Source: Synchiropus splendidus
Taxonomy: Eukaryota > Chordata > Actinopteri > Syngnathiformes > Callionymidae
Reading direction: 5' to 3'
NCBI RefSeq assembly: GCF_027744825.2
Contig: NC_071338.1
Span: 31,521,001 to 31,585,000 of the forward strand
DNA length: 64,000 bases
Both the position numbers and the translations under genes were made by a program. Shown here piece by piece: positions 47,366 through 59,945 of this stretch. The first letter of the stretch is position 1. The number at the start of each line of letters is the position of its first letter. The notes beneath the pieces are model-generated. The model was not told the DNA's origin. It did no database searches and was given only the letters and a program-made list of their open reading frames with translations.

Positions 47366-48912
47366 TTTTTTTTAAAACTCTACTTCATTGAAACGTTAAT
47401 AGAAACATTGTTGCTCAAAATGAAGTTGTGTAAAGTAGCGAAGGCATCAGGCTCCATGATTATCCATTGACTTGTTTACATGTCACAATGATGTTTGTTG
47501 CAATTTTTTCTTTTTTTTTGATCGCCAAGTCCTGTTCACTTCCTCGTAATGTTGCTGAATCTCCCACCACGACTTGTCACTTGAGTTCCAATTTCTCAGA
47601 AGTGTTTGACACAACAAGCCTGGAATGCATTGCTTGGCTTGGGCTGACGCTACGACACTGAGGCCCAAAAACGTCTCATCTGTCCAATGAAACGATGCAA
47701 AATCTCCGAGAGGTCGTGAGCCACAAAAAGAACAGTCAATATCCAGATTTAAAAGTGAACTTCAACACCACAGAATCAAACTCAGAAGGTCGCGCACGGG
47801 TTGGAAACAAATTCACACAGGAACTTCCAGGTCAGAAAGTGGGGGAATCCTCGCCAACCTGATTACGCGATCCAAGATGGCTTCCCCAAACGTAAACATG
47901 AACTTGAAGTTTCAGTGAAAGCATCAATGAAATATGCCAAAAGAAACAAACATTCCTCCAGCTTTCCAACTTCGAAATCAGCAGCTCCAATGTCTCACGT
48001 CTGAGGTAACTGGAACGCAGCACAAAGTGCACAAACAAAACCCGAGCTAGATTGGGACAACCACACGAAAAACGCAGGCTCAGTGAAATCGCAAATGAAT
48101 TGTCGCAAGTGATGACTGTAGGAGAAGTTCCCTTTATAGTGTGTGCCACGTCATTAACTTCACGCAGACCTTCACTTTATTAAGAAAGTTCCACTGCAGT
48201 GTGAGTTTGGAATATGTCCTTCATACGATGGGTATCAACGTTGAGTTGCGCTAACATACAAATCCAAAAAGCTGCTTCTTGTTTGTGGGAAATTTGAATT
48301 CACAGCCCTATAAGAAGACGATGAGCGACTGGCTGCCAAGTTTGAGTTCATTATTTCACGTCGGCCGGGGAGCAGCATGAGGAAATTACAGCTTGACCAC
48401 AATCACGGAGGACGCGGCGATACTATTCGTTTTTTTTCTCGATGCAGTCACGTAATCCGGCGGCCCGTGATCAGACACTTGGGATATACATCCATCCCAT
48501 TTCATTTCACCCATCTCACATCCGCCATCAGTGAATTTGCTGAGGAAAGAAAGGGGCCTGGATGAGGTGTTATGACATTACAGTGTTTAATCACCGCTGT
48601 CTTTCCGCTGCATCTTGATCATATCACACCTTCTAAGTGAACATTGAATGCAAAATGTTTGAGGGGTGCGCATGAATTATGACTTTGTTTGTTTGAGTCT
48701 GTTAGTGTTGTGCGATCAACATTCACTCAATGAAATATATAATGAAATATATCATTTACACGTTTTTACTTTTGTCTGCAGAGTTAATATTAATAATTTG
48801 GTGTTTTTATTTGTTTGTGTTTGTTTTTTTGTTTTACGTTTTTGTGTTTTGTTTTTAACTCTATATATTCCAGGATTCATTTTTTGCCCTGTAAAGTTGA
48901 TTTAGTCTGTGA

Positions 48913-48957
48913 CATATATATATATATATAGAGAGAGAGAGAGGGAGAGAGAGAGAG
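48913..48957. repeat. (TA)n(GA)n microsatellite
   Basis: About 10 TA units pass directly into GA units with one GGG interruption. Confidence 0.9.
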
Positions 48958-50010
48958 TTTAAAAAAGACATGTAATTGTATTATTTATTAATTAATTTTT
49001 TATTGTTACAATTATCAGAGGCTGCATTTCCCACAAGCATGTCCTTTTGAAAGTTAGTGACCTCACAATATGCATCATGATTTATTAAAAATATTGAGTC
49101 GGAGTTTCATGTGTATTGAGTTCAATAACGTATGACAAAAAGAAAATGTATCATTGCAAAATATAGAATTATTTCAAAAATAAATAAGAAAAAAATACAG
49201 AAACTGAAACAAATGCACTGTTCATTTCAACAATATACATTTTTTTTCTTGTATTCAACTAAAAAAAAAATGTATCCAATGTGATATTAATAAACATCCT
49301 GAATTATTATTGTTATTATTATTGGTGTTAGTTTGTTTGCAGATAGAACAAACAAATAAAACCCACAAACGCATTACTTTATGCATTAACATATGAAATG
49401 TTTTTATTTTTGCTTGACATGTGATGTTTCTCTATTCTTTCTGTTGTCGGGGTCAGGTTCAGCACAGAACGTAAGCCAATGCAAGTGCCTATTCCTGCGT
49501 AATAACGTGACTAAACATGTGTTCCGGAGAAGAAATGAGTGGCTCGGGATTCATTTGACAGTCAATATAAACGAGATAAACTCAAAGACAAACTAAAGAC
49601 TTCACCTTCACATCTCATTGTCTCCCTGTCAGTTGTTTGTCTGTGCTCTTTATGGATGTGGAGACGGTGGCCAGTGACACCGAGACTCTTTGTCTGCTCT
49701 CCAGCTGCCTCGTGCAGAAGTCAGGGGACGCGCAGGAGCAGGGCTGATGGATTAGGATGCACAGCACTGACGCCCACCTCCTATAGCTTTGGGGAGCACA
49801 TGTCTTCTCCCTGCTGCTGCGCGCATTCATGGCGTTCATTAAAAACAAAAGAGATCCATCACTCCACCTCAAACCCCTGTTTTATGATGCGTGTGGTGCG
49901 TTATTACGGCGCAGTAAAAGCGACTTTCGCCGGCTGAACACAGAGGGAGAGGGGTGTGTTACAATCACCGACAGCTTTTCAGGAGCAGCCAGCCACTGTC
50001 TGGTAACGCA

Positions 50011-50011
50011 G

Positions 50012-50053
<42 letters not shown>

Positions 50054-50070
50054 CGTGTGTCCGTGTGAGT
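50011..50070 (+). repeat. (CT)n(GT)n compound microsatellite in a gene leader/promoter
   Basis: A CT run of about 13 units passes directly into a GT run with two interruptions. It lies 205 bp upstream of the signal-peptide start codon. CT runs near vertebrate starts can act as GAGA-like sites; that role here is conjecture. Confidence 0.85.
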
Positions 50071-50110
50071 GGAGCGGCGCGCACACACTCTCGCACCATT
50101 CGCTCGCAAC

Positions 50111-50176
50111 ATGGCGTTGAATCGCCGACAGACACGACGGCTCCGTCCGCTGCCTCATTGTTCAGGACTGTGCTGA
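50111..50176 (+). CDS. upstream short ORF in the leader of the 50.3-kb gene
   Basis: ATG in good context (A at -3, G at +4) opens a 21-codon frame reading MALNRRQTRRLRPLPHCSGL plus C and stop. It ends 98 bp before the signal-peptide ATG and is very arginine-rich. If transcription starts upstream of 50111 it would be met first by scanning ribosomes and could dampen translation of the main frame. No expression evidence; it may be chance. Confidence 0.3.
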   Translation: MALNRRQTRRLRPLPHCSGLC

Positions 50177-50274
50177 GAAAGATCCGCGCACAGGGGCTTT
50201 TTACGCGCACCGGCGGGGACAATAGCGGATCCCAGGGACGAGATCGACTGCTTTGCCCAAGACCCAAGAGCTAC

Positions 50275-50344
50275 ATGGCGCTGGTGGAGAGCGCTACTTG
50301 GCTCTTCTGTCTGCTCTCTCTGCTCAGCGCGTCGTCCAAACAAG
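50275..50344 (+). CDS. first coding exon of an unidentified signal-peptide protein
   Basis: The reading starts MALVESATWLFCLLSLLS, continues ASSKQ, and is cut by gtaaag at 50345: 23 codons plus one base (phase 1). The hydrophobic run followed by small residues is a typical secretory signal peptide. A phase-1 intron straight after it is characteristic of immunoglobulin-superfamily and other extracellular multidomain genes. The start has G at +4 but a weak -3 base. The leader is GC-rich and CpG-rich. No second exon was recognised in the remaining 13.6 kb, so intron 1 is long or the exon is small. Human neighbours near LOXL1/SCAMP5 on 15q24 with signal peptides include neuroplastin, neogenin and CSPG4; I cannot choose among them. 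Confidence 0.6.
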
Positions 50345-51184
50345 GTAAAGTGTGTCGGGCTTGTGCGTTCGCCGCACGCCGCCGGAGGATTCTGGTCCGG
50401 TCGGGACACTTCTGGCGGAGTTGGATCCGGCGTGTTTGTGTCTCCCCCCGCGCTCTGCGCCCCGTTATGGAGGTGGTGTTTTAAATGTGAACCCGCCGAC
50501 CTCCGAGGGTCTGTTTGGAGAGCTCCGCCAATTCCCTCTCACACTTTGTTTAGTTCTCTTTCTCCCCGAGAATAAGAACTGTCTGACTCACTAATGCGAG
50601 GGGGGGACGATCGTAAAACGTGATGGCAGTTAAAGGTCCCGTATTATGGCCATTTAACTCAATTTAATGTGATATTTGCTCTGGAATTATCCGCTCATTT
50701 TGAGAATACGTGTGTGGAAGTTGGGGTTCAGGGGTGTCCCGGAGAGCTCAAGCCAAATATGTCACCTACGATGTGACTGCTGTTTTTTTCCAAGACTAAT
50801 CTAAAGCATATTTATTCACGGAAACGAAGGAGAAGTTGCATAATTTCTGCTGGGAGGTTGGAGCTTAGGGGTCTCCAAGGTTTTCCTAATTTGAAGTCAG
50901 ACTTGAGGGGTGTTTCATTCATCTGAAGCCCCCAGAGGAGCGTGCAGTTTACAGGGCTCCGGCAATTCATTCTTCAAGTCCGGATTGTTCCGTGTGACTT
51001 GGAATCACTGTCTCTGCCTGCGAAATGGAACTGGACAAGCCAGCCATCAGGAGAGCTGGGAGAGATATTCATACCCTGTTTCCTTTTTGAGTTGATGTTT
51101 CTCGATGAAGTTCATTGTTTTTGTAAAACAAGTGTGTTGGTATCATGTATTGTCAAGTTGTTACTGTTGTAATGTGATTATTTT

Positions 51185-51500
51185 CAGAATCAGAATCAGA
51201 AAAACGTTATTCATCCCAAGGGACATTATGTTCATCGTACTCTGTACTCGACATGTCACAATAAATTAAAAAGAAATCATATTATAAAGTGCAAAAACAA
51301 AGCTATACTAAAGAGCGTAGAAACCATGTGAACAATGTGCAAGAAAATGCAGTTCCTTCATTGTGATTTTTTCAGAGATGAATTGCACGGTTTTATTGCC
51401 ACAGGAAGAAAGGACCTCCAGTGGCGCTCGGTCTTTGAGTTGGGTGGTGTCAGTCTGTTGGTCCATGTGCTTCTGTAGTGGACCAGGAGCTCATTAACTT
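51185..51500 (-). mobile_element. non-LTR retroelement 3' fragment (AGAATC tail), - strand
   Basis: It starts cagaatcagaatcag, then gttattcatcccaaggga and further on cacaggaagaaaggacctcc. This arrangement is typical of fish retroelement tails read in reverse. No coding capacity. Confidence 0.45.
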
Positions 51501-51503
51501 CAT

Positions 51504-51541
51504 TATTAGATTAGATTAGATTAGATTAGATTAGATTAGAT
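51504..51541 (+). repeat. (TTAGA)n pentanucleotide array
   Basis: Seven units of TTAGA/ATTAG. It differs from the vertebrate telomere unit, so it is not telomeric. Confidence 0.9.
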
Positions 51542-53792
51542 GTCTTGTATTTGTCTCACAGTGTGGAAAGCAACTTGGATTAACAGATGCTACAGTTCCT
51601 GACTTCTTCCCTGACAAAGTTTTTCTCTGATATCATTGTAAATGAATCTTCATTTATTGACGGAGAGTTTAAAACTGGCCATCATGAGCAGGACCATGGA
51701 GTCGCAGTTTGTGGAGCGTAGACGATGGAAAAGTGTCCGTGGCAGGGCGTTTGGATGCAGTTGGTTCAGTTGTTGCGGTCAGAACCTGTGGTGCCCTCCA
51801 GGATTTTTCTCCGATGGGGGGTGGGGCTAGCGATGTGTCGGATTCTGATGACTGGAACCCACATGCGGAGTGCTTTGTACATCCTTCATGGTCCACCTTA
51901 AGGTCCTACCTTAAAAGTCAGACTCCAAATGCTGTGTGTATAGCGCCATCTAGCAAGGGATGCTGTTCCGCTCAGACAGATGACCTGAGGTAGCACAAGC
52001 CTGACAACTTGTCGGCTTCATCCACATGGAGATACAGTCCCATCCGGTCTTTCCATCCAAGTTCTAAAAAAGTGCTTGTGTACAAATGTTTCAGTTGTCC
52101 ACACAGAGAAAACTGAACATGATGCAGTATACATTCCAGGCCTGTGGGGGGCGCTATAAAAGTATATCAACAAATGAAGAAGAAGCTTGAGCACAGTGCT
52201 ACTTTAGCTCAACAACCTGAAACAGACTGTGGAGTCGCTCTGAACAGCGAGTGCTTCTCATGTTCTTCAGCAGTTTGAGCAGGTGAGTGGCCAACTGCTA
52301 CTTCCTACGTCGAAACTAGAGCGAGCGCAATCTTTACTCAATACGTTTTTGTTTGGTTTTGGAAACTGTTTCCGGAAATATTCACGTGCTGAGTGTGTTC
52401 TTAACTGAGCACGTCGGTGTTCGTGATAGTTTGCGCCTCAATAAAACGAAACAGTCGCTGAAGGTTTTGCGTTGACATTTCCGCTAAGTTAAACGGCTCT
52501 TGCTGAATGGGAGCCACTCTCTTATTGTTTGGAAGTGACGACCTTCACAGAGATAGCTGAGACCAACCGGGCTGCGACATCATTTTCAGAAAAGTTCAGT
52601 GACTGAAGACGCTGGATCCGTGTGGATGAAGCAGCACAAATATGTTTGCGACACACACTGTCGCCATGTGGACAGGACCTCGATGTCAGGGAATAATGCA
52701 TCCGACTTTATTTGTTGTTAATGACTAAAATACCTGACTCTCTATTCCCCGTGTTGATCGGCCATTAAGCGTGAGGACGGTTCAAGGTCACTCTGGTGAC
52801 CATTTAATTAAAACTTGAATTCCAACATTTGATTCCGCCAGTGAATGGCCTTTTCATTTTCAACATTTCTCAGAAGAGGATCCTTGCGAAGAAAAACGGA
52901 CTGTATTCACCAACATTTATGCAACTGTCCACTCAGTCCTGTCACTGTCTAGACTTGACTTGACTTGGAGTGACCCTATTTTCAGGGCTTCATTTCAGTT
53001 TCAGACTCTTAGCTATGTGGAATGTTTCATGTTTGGTGGAACTTCATTTCCAAAACTTAGTTCGGTCTGAGCACAAGCGGCTGTAAAAATGCTCAGCGTG
53101 CTAATGGTGCAGTGATTTGTAGGGGCAGTGGGGAGGAGGTGGAGGAGAAGCTGGAGAGGTGAAGGTGTGAGCTGGAGAGGAAAATGGGAGGGAGGGGGAA
53201 GAGCGGAGAGGAAGGGGGAGATGTGGTGGAAAGTTTTTGGGGTTGATGAAGGTGGTGAAGAAGAGAGTGCAGGGAGGGGGAGAGACGACTGTGACAAAGG
53301 CTGAACGTGAAGTTTATAGGGCACCGGTTGTTGGAGGAGAACTTTATGGCTGAGTGAAGTGTCAGTGCAGGTCGCAGAGGAAAAGCTAGATCGGCCCTGT
53401 ATCTTGAGAGTCTGATCCCGTCCGATCTATCAAAAGATAGTAGGATCGGCAGCCGATACCGAGCCGGACGTGAAAGTTCATTTACTCGAGAACCAAAGCA
53501 ACCAATGCAATGACCAAAAAGCAAAAGAAAAACGTGTAAATGTATCGCCAAGAAGAGCAAGTCAGGAATTGTCTAGCAATTGGCATCACAAAGCTGGGGA
53601 AAAATCTTCCTGCATGACAGTAGATGATTCAAACTTGGTGTGGGACATTGCTATTCAGTTTGTCTGCCTTTCTGTTGGTTGCCGAAAAAGAGTTTGAAGC
53701 CTGTTTCAGCGATGTTTTCTGGAAATCTTTGGTGGTGTGGACAACCATTTGGACCCACGAATCCCCTCGGGAGAGATAGCTGCTGCTCATGT

Positions 53793-53850
53793 TGGGCTGG
53801 TGAGGCTTCATGACTCAGCTTCAGAGCCCAGTAGGTGGCGCTGTCTCAGC
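53793..53850. mobile_element. palindromic MITE left-arm fragment
   Basis: ggctggtgaggcttcatgac then cccagtaggtggcgctg. No right arm follows. Confidence 0.45.
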
Positions 53851-54879
53851 GATCAGAGTGTGCCAAAATCATATGATATGCCAAATGCTCTCCTTGATAA
53901 ATAAATGCAGGAACTGAGGTGGAAACCACAGGCAGGACCTGGTACTACTAGTACTTTTATAATATTCAACTATCATGTCAAAAACATCACTGAGATTCAA
54001 GTTAAACCAGAATGTGGCTGCAATATGAAGGGAGAGGAAACGCGGTACGGAATAATGGTCCCAGACAATGAGGGGTTGAAAGAGCGGCCGCAGCATTAGC
54101 ATAACAAAGGCCTTCGCGGAACACCAGATTTAGGATTCCACTCTTTAAGGTTTTGAAGTGGATGACATTAAATTTCCTAATCTCTCTGTTCAAATTCTGC
54201 TCACAGAGGGTTTTATTTCGTCGACTGACAAGAGTCAGAGAAGGTGCTACCTGTCTATATCTTGCTAGCCCAATTAAAATTCAATCACTACTCGTTCACC
54301 CAAAAAATCAAAGTAATAACTGACAGGTAGATGAGTTGCAAGATCAGGTTCTAATGAGGCTGTTGCTTCCATTTCCTCCAAGCCTCCGGTTTTATCGCTC
54401 CAAATTGGAACGGTGGTGTTTGTTTCTGAGTGCCCTACATTCGCTCCTGAAACCCAAGACCCTGGCTTAGCAGAATTAAGTGGTAGAGGTTTTTTCAAAG
54501 GTCTCTGCGGACAGAAAGAATGGCATATTAAATTCCTCGCTGAGGCATTCCATCTTCACTGTAGCTTGGGAACATCTCTGGCCTCCTCTGTCAGAACTGT
54601 CAGAGACAGCAGGGGAAAGGAGTTTGGAAGGAGAAAGGATTCAAAGAAGTTACAGCCTGTAGCACTGTTGGACTTTTCATCATATCCAGAAGGGTTTATT
54701 TTGATTTCATGCCTGTAGAACTGTAAAAAAAAAAGAGTGTTAAAAGTAAGTGATGTGATAATGGCATTCAACATTAATGTAGGTGTTTGACTGTGTATAG
54801 TTTGGATGGACAACAAGCCAAAAAACACTGATATCATGTGATAAAAACTAGCATGAAAAACTGACTGAGACTTCGGAAT

Positions 54880-55000
54880 AAGGGTCGACCAATATGCTGT
54901 TTTTAGGGCCGATACTGATATCTGGTGGCTTAGGAAAGCCAATAAAAAAGCCGATATTTGGCCAATATTCTGGGCCGATATTTGTTATCAGATTTGACTT
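54880..55000. mobile_element. fragment of a common fish DNA-transposon repeat (GGTCGACCAATAT)
   Basis: agggtcgaccaatatgctgt, gggccgatactgatatctgg and gccgatatttggccaatatt form the recurrent CCGATA pattern of a dispersed fish repeat. A related word (ggcagccgataccgag) occurs at 53.45 kb. Confidence 0.4.
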
Positions 55001-56142
55001 TCCTGTTTAGAAAATCACCTTGTGGACGTATTAATTTGTCTGCAAACATTCAATGACTAAAACGGACAGTTGAGGTTAATGGCATCAATGCTCTGAGCTC
55101 AAAAATCCAACCTCTGTTATCTAGCTATCGAGTGGCATCCGACGATTTGGTGGCGAAGGAGAAGACGGAATTGAAGCCGTGGGTCATTTCTCGCATGAAC
55201 TCTCAGGACGGAATCAAGCTGTACAAAAACTCCAAGGTGACTGCCACCTCACTTGAGCTGCTCTCTTATTCTCTGCAAAGATTCCATCCTCTCACAAGAG
55301 CTCTCGCCGAGGCTCTCCAGACCGACTGACCAGGGAGGAGACCAAAAACAAAGCTTCCATTCCAACGCTGCCCTCTGGTCCACGCCTCATCCATCATCAT
55401 CATCGTGACTGATATTAAAGCCGTCACAACAAGAGCTTAAATAAGTTATAATGCCGTCATTAGAAGTCCTGCCGTGGCCTCGCTGCGCCAGGCGGCCATG
55501 TTTCCCAGTCCTCTGTGACACGCTGTGCGGAGCGAACCGCCGCCGCAATTATCGGGAATAAAGCAATCTTATGCACAAGGACTTGGCCATGCGGCTGACA
55601 TTTCAAGTGCAGTAGAATAAAGGGAAGGCGCTCGAGTGCTTACGCACGTCCGTGCACCACCTTCCCCGGAGATGCACTGTAATTTCACCATATCGCTTCA
55701 GCCACTCACCGTTCAGTTATGCACTTAAGGGCTTTAAGCCGGAGGGATCGGGATATACAGCCCCTTGACTTGCACCTGATATAGTTGTGCAGAAGGTACC
55801 AGTTCATTTGGCATGCCCCGCAGGCTCCTGCCGAGACAGAGAATGGATTTGCACCCTGTCAGAATCCACTGACCCACAGGGGGCTGGTTGGAATCGGTGT
55901 TGAAGGCTTGTCCGCCACTGATAGAGGAGAGAAAGGTGATTGATTTGATTTGCAAGATTTATGACGGCAGGTTGGAATCCCGATCGATGAGTCGTCTAGT
56001 GTTCATTTATGAAATGTTATGCGGGTGAGCGACACGGCAACAACATTATGACCACAAGATGGAGGGCCTTTGAGTTTGTCACCCGCCCGAACAGGGGTCC
56101 CCTCTCTCACCCCGTAATGGGTCTCAGAACTGGACCATGTCT

Positions 56143-56144
<2 letters not shown>

Positions 56145-56185
<41 letters not shown>
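56145..56185. repeat. (TA)n array, about 40 bp
   Basis: Pure TA run in the presumed intron of the 50.3-kb gene. Confidence 0.9.
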
Positions 56186-56188
<3 letters not shown>

Positions 56189-56847
56189 CACCTCCTTTAA
56201 CATTGCAGTTTCCACTTCCGATAATGGACGGGGTCAGCGTGGCCATCCAGACTGCAAAACACCTACACAACAAACAGCTTGTTATTGCACCTTTCAGACT
56301 AAACTGAAACACTACGTCATCTGTTGGGTCTGTATGTGAGACTCACCACCCTTGAACTTACCTTTACTTTAGTGCTTTTAAAGCTATAACCACTTCAGCT
56401 AAGCTTCCTGCTTGAGCCTAATAAAAACTTTTACTGATGACTTCTAGTTCCAAAGACAAGTGCATTGATCCGCAGGCGAGTGATTCAAAATAAGTTAACA
56501 TCTCAAACGCGAAGGACTACTGCAGTTAAACTGTGTTGTTAGACCTTCAGACCAACAGCAGTAGAGCCTTGAAGTAGAAACACCGTGTCTTTGTCATGGC
56601 CAGCTTTTGTTTGTGAGCAAAATAATACGTGTAGCGGGATAGCATGAGTGTGTTTGCATAAATCATGTTTTAGAAATGAACTTCATTGCATCACCGTAGA
56701 AAAGGGAAAGTAGATGTTGTTTCATTGTCAAACAGTAACTAACTTTCCACAGCAACTGTGTCAGCCCCTTCTTTATGGGAGGAAACAGCATCTCCAGCTC
56801 CACCCGTCTTTTAGCACACTGGCGACATCTGTGTGTTTGTATAGGAG

Positions 56848-57420
56848 GATGGATGTGATGGATGAATGCATAGATAGATGGATGGATGGTTGGAATACTC
56901 AGGCATAAGAAAAACCTGTCCTTGAAGCTAAGTAAACCGGAAAGATGCATGATGGATGGATGGACAAATGGAAGCATGGATGGATGGATGGATGGATGAA
57001 GGGAGGATGGATGTGATGGATGAATGCATAGATAGATGGATGGATGGTTGGAATACTCTGGCATAAGAAAAACCTGTCCTTGAAGCTAAGTAAACCGGAA
57101 AGATACATGATGGATGGATGGACAAATGGAAGCATGGATGGATGGATGGATGGATGAAGGGAGGATGGATGTGATGGATGAATGCATAGATAGATGGATG
57201 GATGGTTGGAATACTCAGGCATAAGTAAAACCTGTCCTTGAAGCTAAGTAAACCGGAAAGATACATGATGGATGGATGGACAAATGGAAGCATGGATGGA
57301 TGGATGGATGGAGTGAAAGATGGATAATGGATGGATGGATGGATGGATGGATGGAATGATCAGGCATCATGAAAACCTGACTCTGAAGCCTACTAAAGTG
57401 GAATCAATGATGGTGGATGG
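56848..57420 (+). repeat. GGAT minisatellite with a 155-158-bp higher-order unit, array 1
   Basis: Three nearly identical units start near 56849, 57003 and 57161. Each is a GATG-rich block followed by the spacer ggcataagaaaaacctgtcc ttgaagctaagtaaaccgg. A shorter fourth unit carries a spacer closer to array 2 (catcatgaaaacctgac). Confidence 0.9.
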
Positions 57421-58417
57421 ACGGATATTTTATGTTCATTTGCACACATTAGTCTACACTTAGTGAAGGGCACCTCACATAGGAAGCACACAGCCCCCCC
57501 TCCCCCAGCCACGTAGCCCACTCCTCTACCACACATGCACCTACAAATTAACACATTAGGATCAGCACTAAATCCACCACATGAATCAATATTAAAGCAG
57601 TAAATAATCCACATTTAATGCATCAAAGTTCATGTAATAATTCAAGGGAAATGAATAAAAATGTCCGAACTGACTGTAAAGTTAATGCGAGCCGGAGTGA
57701 AATTCCTGCACTCTGGATCCGCTCCAGAGTTTAATTGCTTCCATTTTGCACCTCACGTTTCCCCCTGGAGTAATTCATCCGACACACAGAGCAGATTCGT
57801 ACATGACGTGTTTGCTTGCTGGATAACAAAACAACCTGAGGAAAACTCCGAAAGGAAGAGCTCCGTGAACAACGCTTGGCTCCGGCGAGTGATCGTGTTG
57901 GAGAGCTAACAGCCCAGTTGCCGTCCGTGACATGTGTGAGTGTTGTTTTGTGTTGACGGGGTTGAGAAATTGGAGCGGGTGAAAATGCGCCGGTTGTTGT
58001 GGGAACTAATGCAAGGAAGCGGGGGCTGGGGGATTCTGGGACAGGGATGAATAAGTGGGTGCCGGCGGAGGCCAAGGGCCACGACCGCAGCCACCAGACA
58101 AAAAAGCCTGTTTGGTCTTCCATTACGAAGCACCGCTACACTTTACACACCAGAAACAAACACAATATAACTGGTCTGATTATGATCAGCCAGACGACGC
58201 TTCCCTCCAGATAACAGGCTGGAAAATGAGATTTATTCATTTCCATTTGTAATTGCAGGTCCTTTAGTTGAGTGTGGAATTAGTCTGGAAGCAGTTTCTG
58301 AATTCAAAATTTGGCCAGTAAATCTGCTTGTCATAGAATGCCGACATCATACAGCAGTTCAGACAGCGGCACAATGGAAGGAAATGATCATGGAATTCAT
58401 CATGGGTTTGTCAGCAG

Positions 58418-58555
58418 CCTGTTGTTGTTGATGGTGCACGGCAGTTTGAAGGCATCTAACAACTTCATTCATGTCGTGCCAATGCCTACGTGTGGGAAGA
58501 GCGTCAACAGATGAGCGTTGCAACTGTTTTCAACCATTTTGTTCCACGACTCACA
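58418..58555 (+). repeat. direct repeat flanking minisatellite array 2, left copy
   Basis: Shares gttgttgttgatggtgcac, cagtttgaaggc, aacttcattcatgtcgtg and gagcgtcaacagatgagcgt with the copy at 59.80-59.95 kb. Confidence 0.75.
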
Positions 58556-58559
58556 CTGG

Positions 58560-59770
58560 CAACATCTGTATGTTTATGTTCAGGCAGCAGGAAAACCTGA
58601 CTTAGAAGCTAAATAAACTGGTAAAATGGATGGACGGACGGACGGACGGAATGGTCAGGCATCATGAAAACATGACTCACAAGCTAAATAAACTGGTAAT
58701 ATGCATTGATGGATGAATGGATGGAATGATCAAGCATCATGTAAACCTGACTTAGAAGCTACATAAACTGGTAATATGGATGGACAGATTGATGGATGGA
58801 AGGATGGATGGAAGAATGGATGGAAGAATGGGTGGATGGATGGATGGATGGATGGAATGGTCAGGCATCATGAAAACCTGACGTAAAAGCTACATAAACT
58901 GGTAATATGGATGGACGGACTGATGGTTGGAATGATGGATGGATGAATGGATGGATGGATGGATGGATGGATTAATGGGTGGATGGAATGATCAAGCATC
59001 ATGTAAACCTGACTTAGAAGCTACATAAACTGGTAATATGGATGGACGAATGGGTGGATGGTTGGAATGATGGATGGGTGGATGGATGGATGGATGGATG
59101 GAATGGTCAGGCATCATGAAAACCTGACTTAGAAGCTAAATAAACTGGTAATATGGATGGGTGGATGAATTGGTGGATGGATGGATTGATGGATGGATGG
59201 ATGGATGGATTGATGGATGGATGGATGGATGGATTGATGGATGGACGAATGGGTGGATGAATGGATTGATGGATGGATGAATGGGTGGATGGAATGGTCA
59301 GGCATCATGAAAACCTGAAGCTAAATAAACTGGTAATATGGATGGGTGGATGGATGGATGAATTGGTGGATGGAAAGATGGATTAATGGGTGGATGGAAT
59401 GATCAAGCATCATCTAAACCTGACTTAGAAGCTACATATACTGGTAATATGGATGGACGGATTGATGGAGGGAAGGATGGATGGATGGATGGGTGGATGG
59501 TTGGAATGATGGATGGATGAATGGATGGAATGGTCAGGCATCATGGAAACCTGACTTTGATGCTAAATAAACTGGTAATATGAACGGATGGATGGATGGA
59601 ATGATCGGGCAACATGAAAACCTGACATTTGAGCTAAATAAACCAAAAGATTGATGGATGGATGTGTAGATGGATGGGTGGATAGAATGTTTTGGCATCA
59701 TGAGCACCCGACTTTGATGCTCAGTAAACTGGAAAAGATGATGATGGTGGATGGATAGATATTTTACCTT
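58560..59770 (+). repeat. GGAT minisatellite with variable higher-order unit, array 2
   Basis: About eleven repeats of the spacer tcaggcatcatgaaaacctg acttagaagctaaataaact ggtaatatgga, separated by GGAT blocks of variable length. The spacer is homologous to that of array 1. The left flank (cacactggcaacatctgtat) and right flank (gatggtggatggatagatat) also match those of array 1. Confidence 0.9.
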
Positions 59771-59799
59771 TCACCTCTCCATGATGATGTGAGCTGGGA

Positions 59800-59945
59800 C
59801 TCTTGTTGTTGATAGTGCAGGCCAGTTTGTAGGCCATTGGCACAACGTCATTCATGTTGTGAGAAGAGGTGTCAACAAGGTGAGAAGAGCGTCAACAGAT
59901 GAGTGTTGCAACTGGTGTTTTTGACCATTTCCTTACACAACCAGA
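59800..59945 (+). repeat. direct repeat flanking minisatellite array 2, right copy
   Basis: cttgttgttgatagtgcag, cagtttgtaggc, cgtcattcatgttgtg and gagcgtcaacagatgagtgt match the left copy at 58.42 kb. An extra ggtgtcaacaaggtgagaag lies inside. The LINE 3' fragment begins directly after it. Confidence 0.75.

Noticed and set aside
51504..51541. TTAGA repeats as an interstitial telomere
   Set aside because: The unit is five bases and lacks the GGG of TTAGGG.
55132..55329. 65-codon + strand frame starting MASDDLVAKEKTELKPW
   Set aside because: Protein-like composition, perhaps an old transposase fragment, but no diagnostic motif and no neighbouring coding blocks.
56663..57293. Long - strand frames rich in HPSIHP
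   Set aside because: They are translations of the GGAT minisatellite, not genes.
56848..59770. Regular repeats with spacers resembling a CRISPR array
   Set aside because: The spacer is the conserved part, the repeat is GGAT simple sequence, there are no cas genes and the DNA is eukaryotic.
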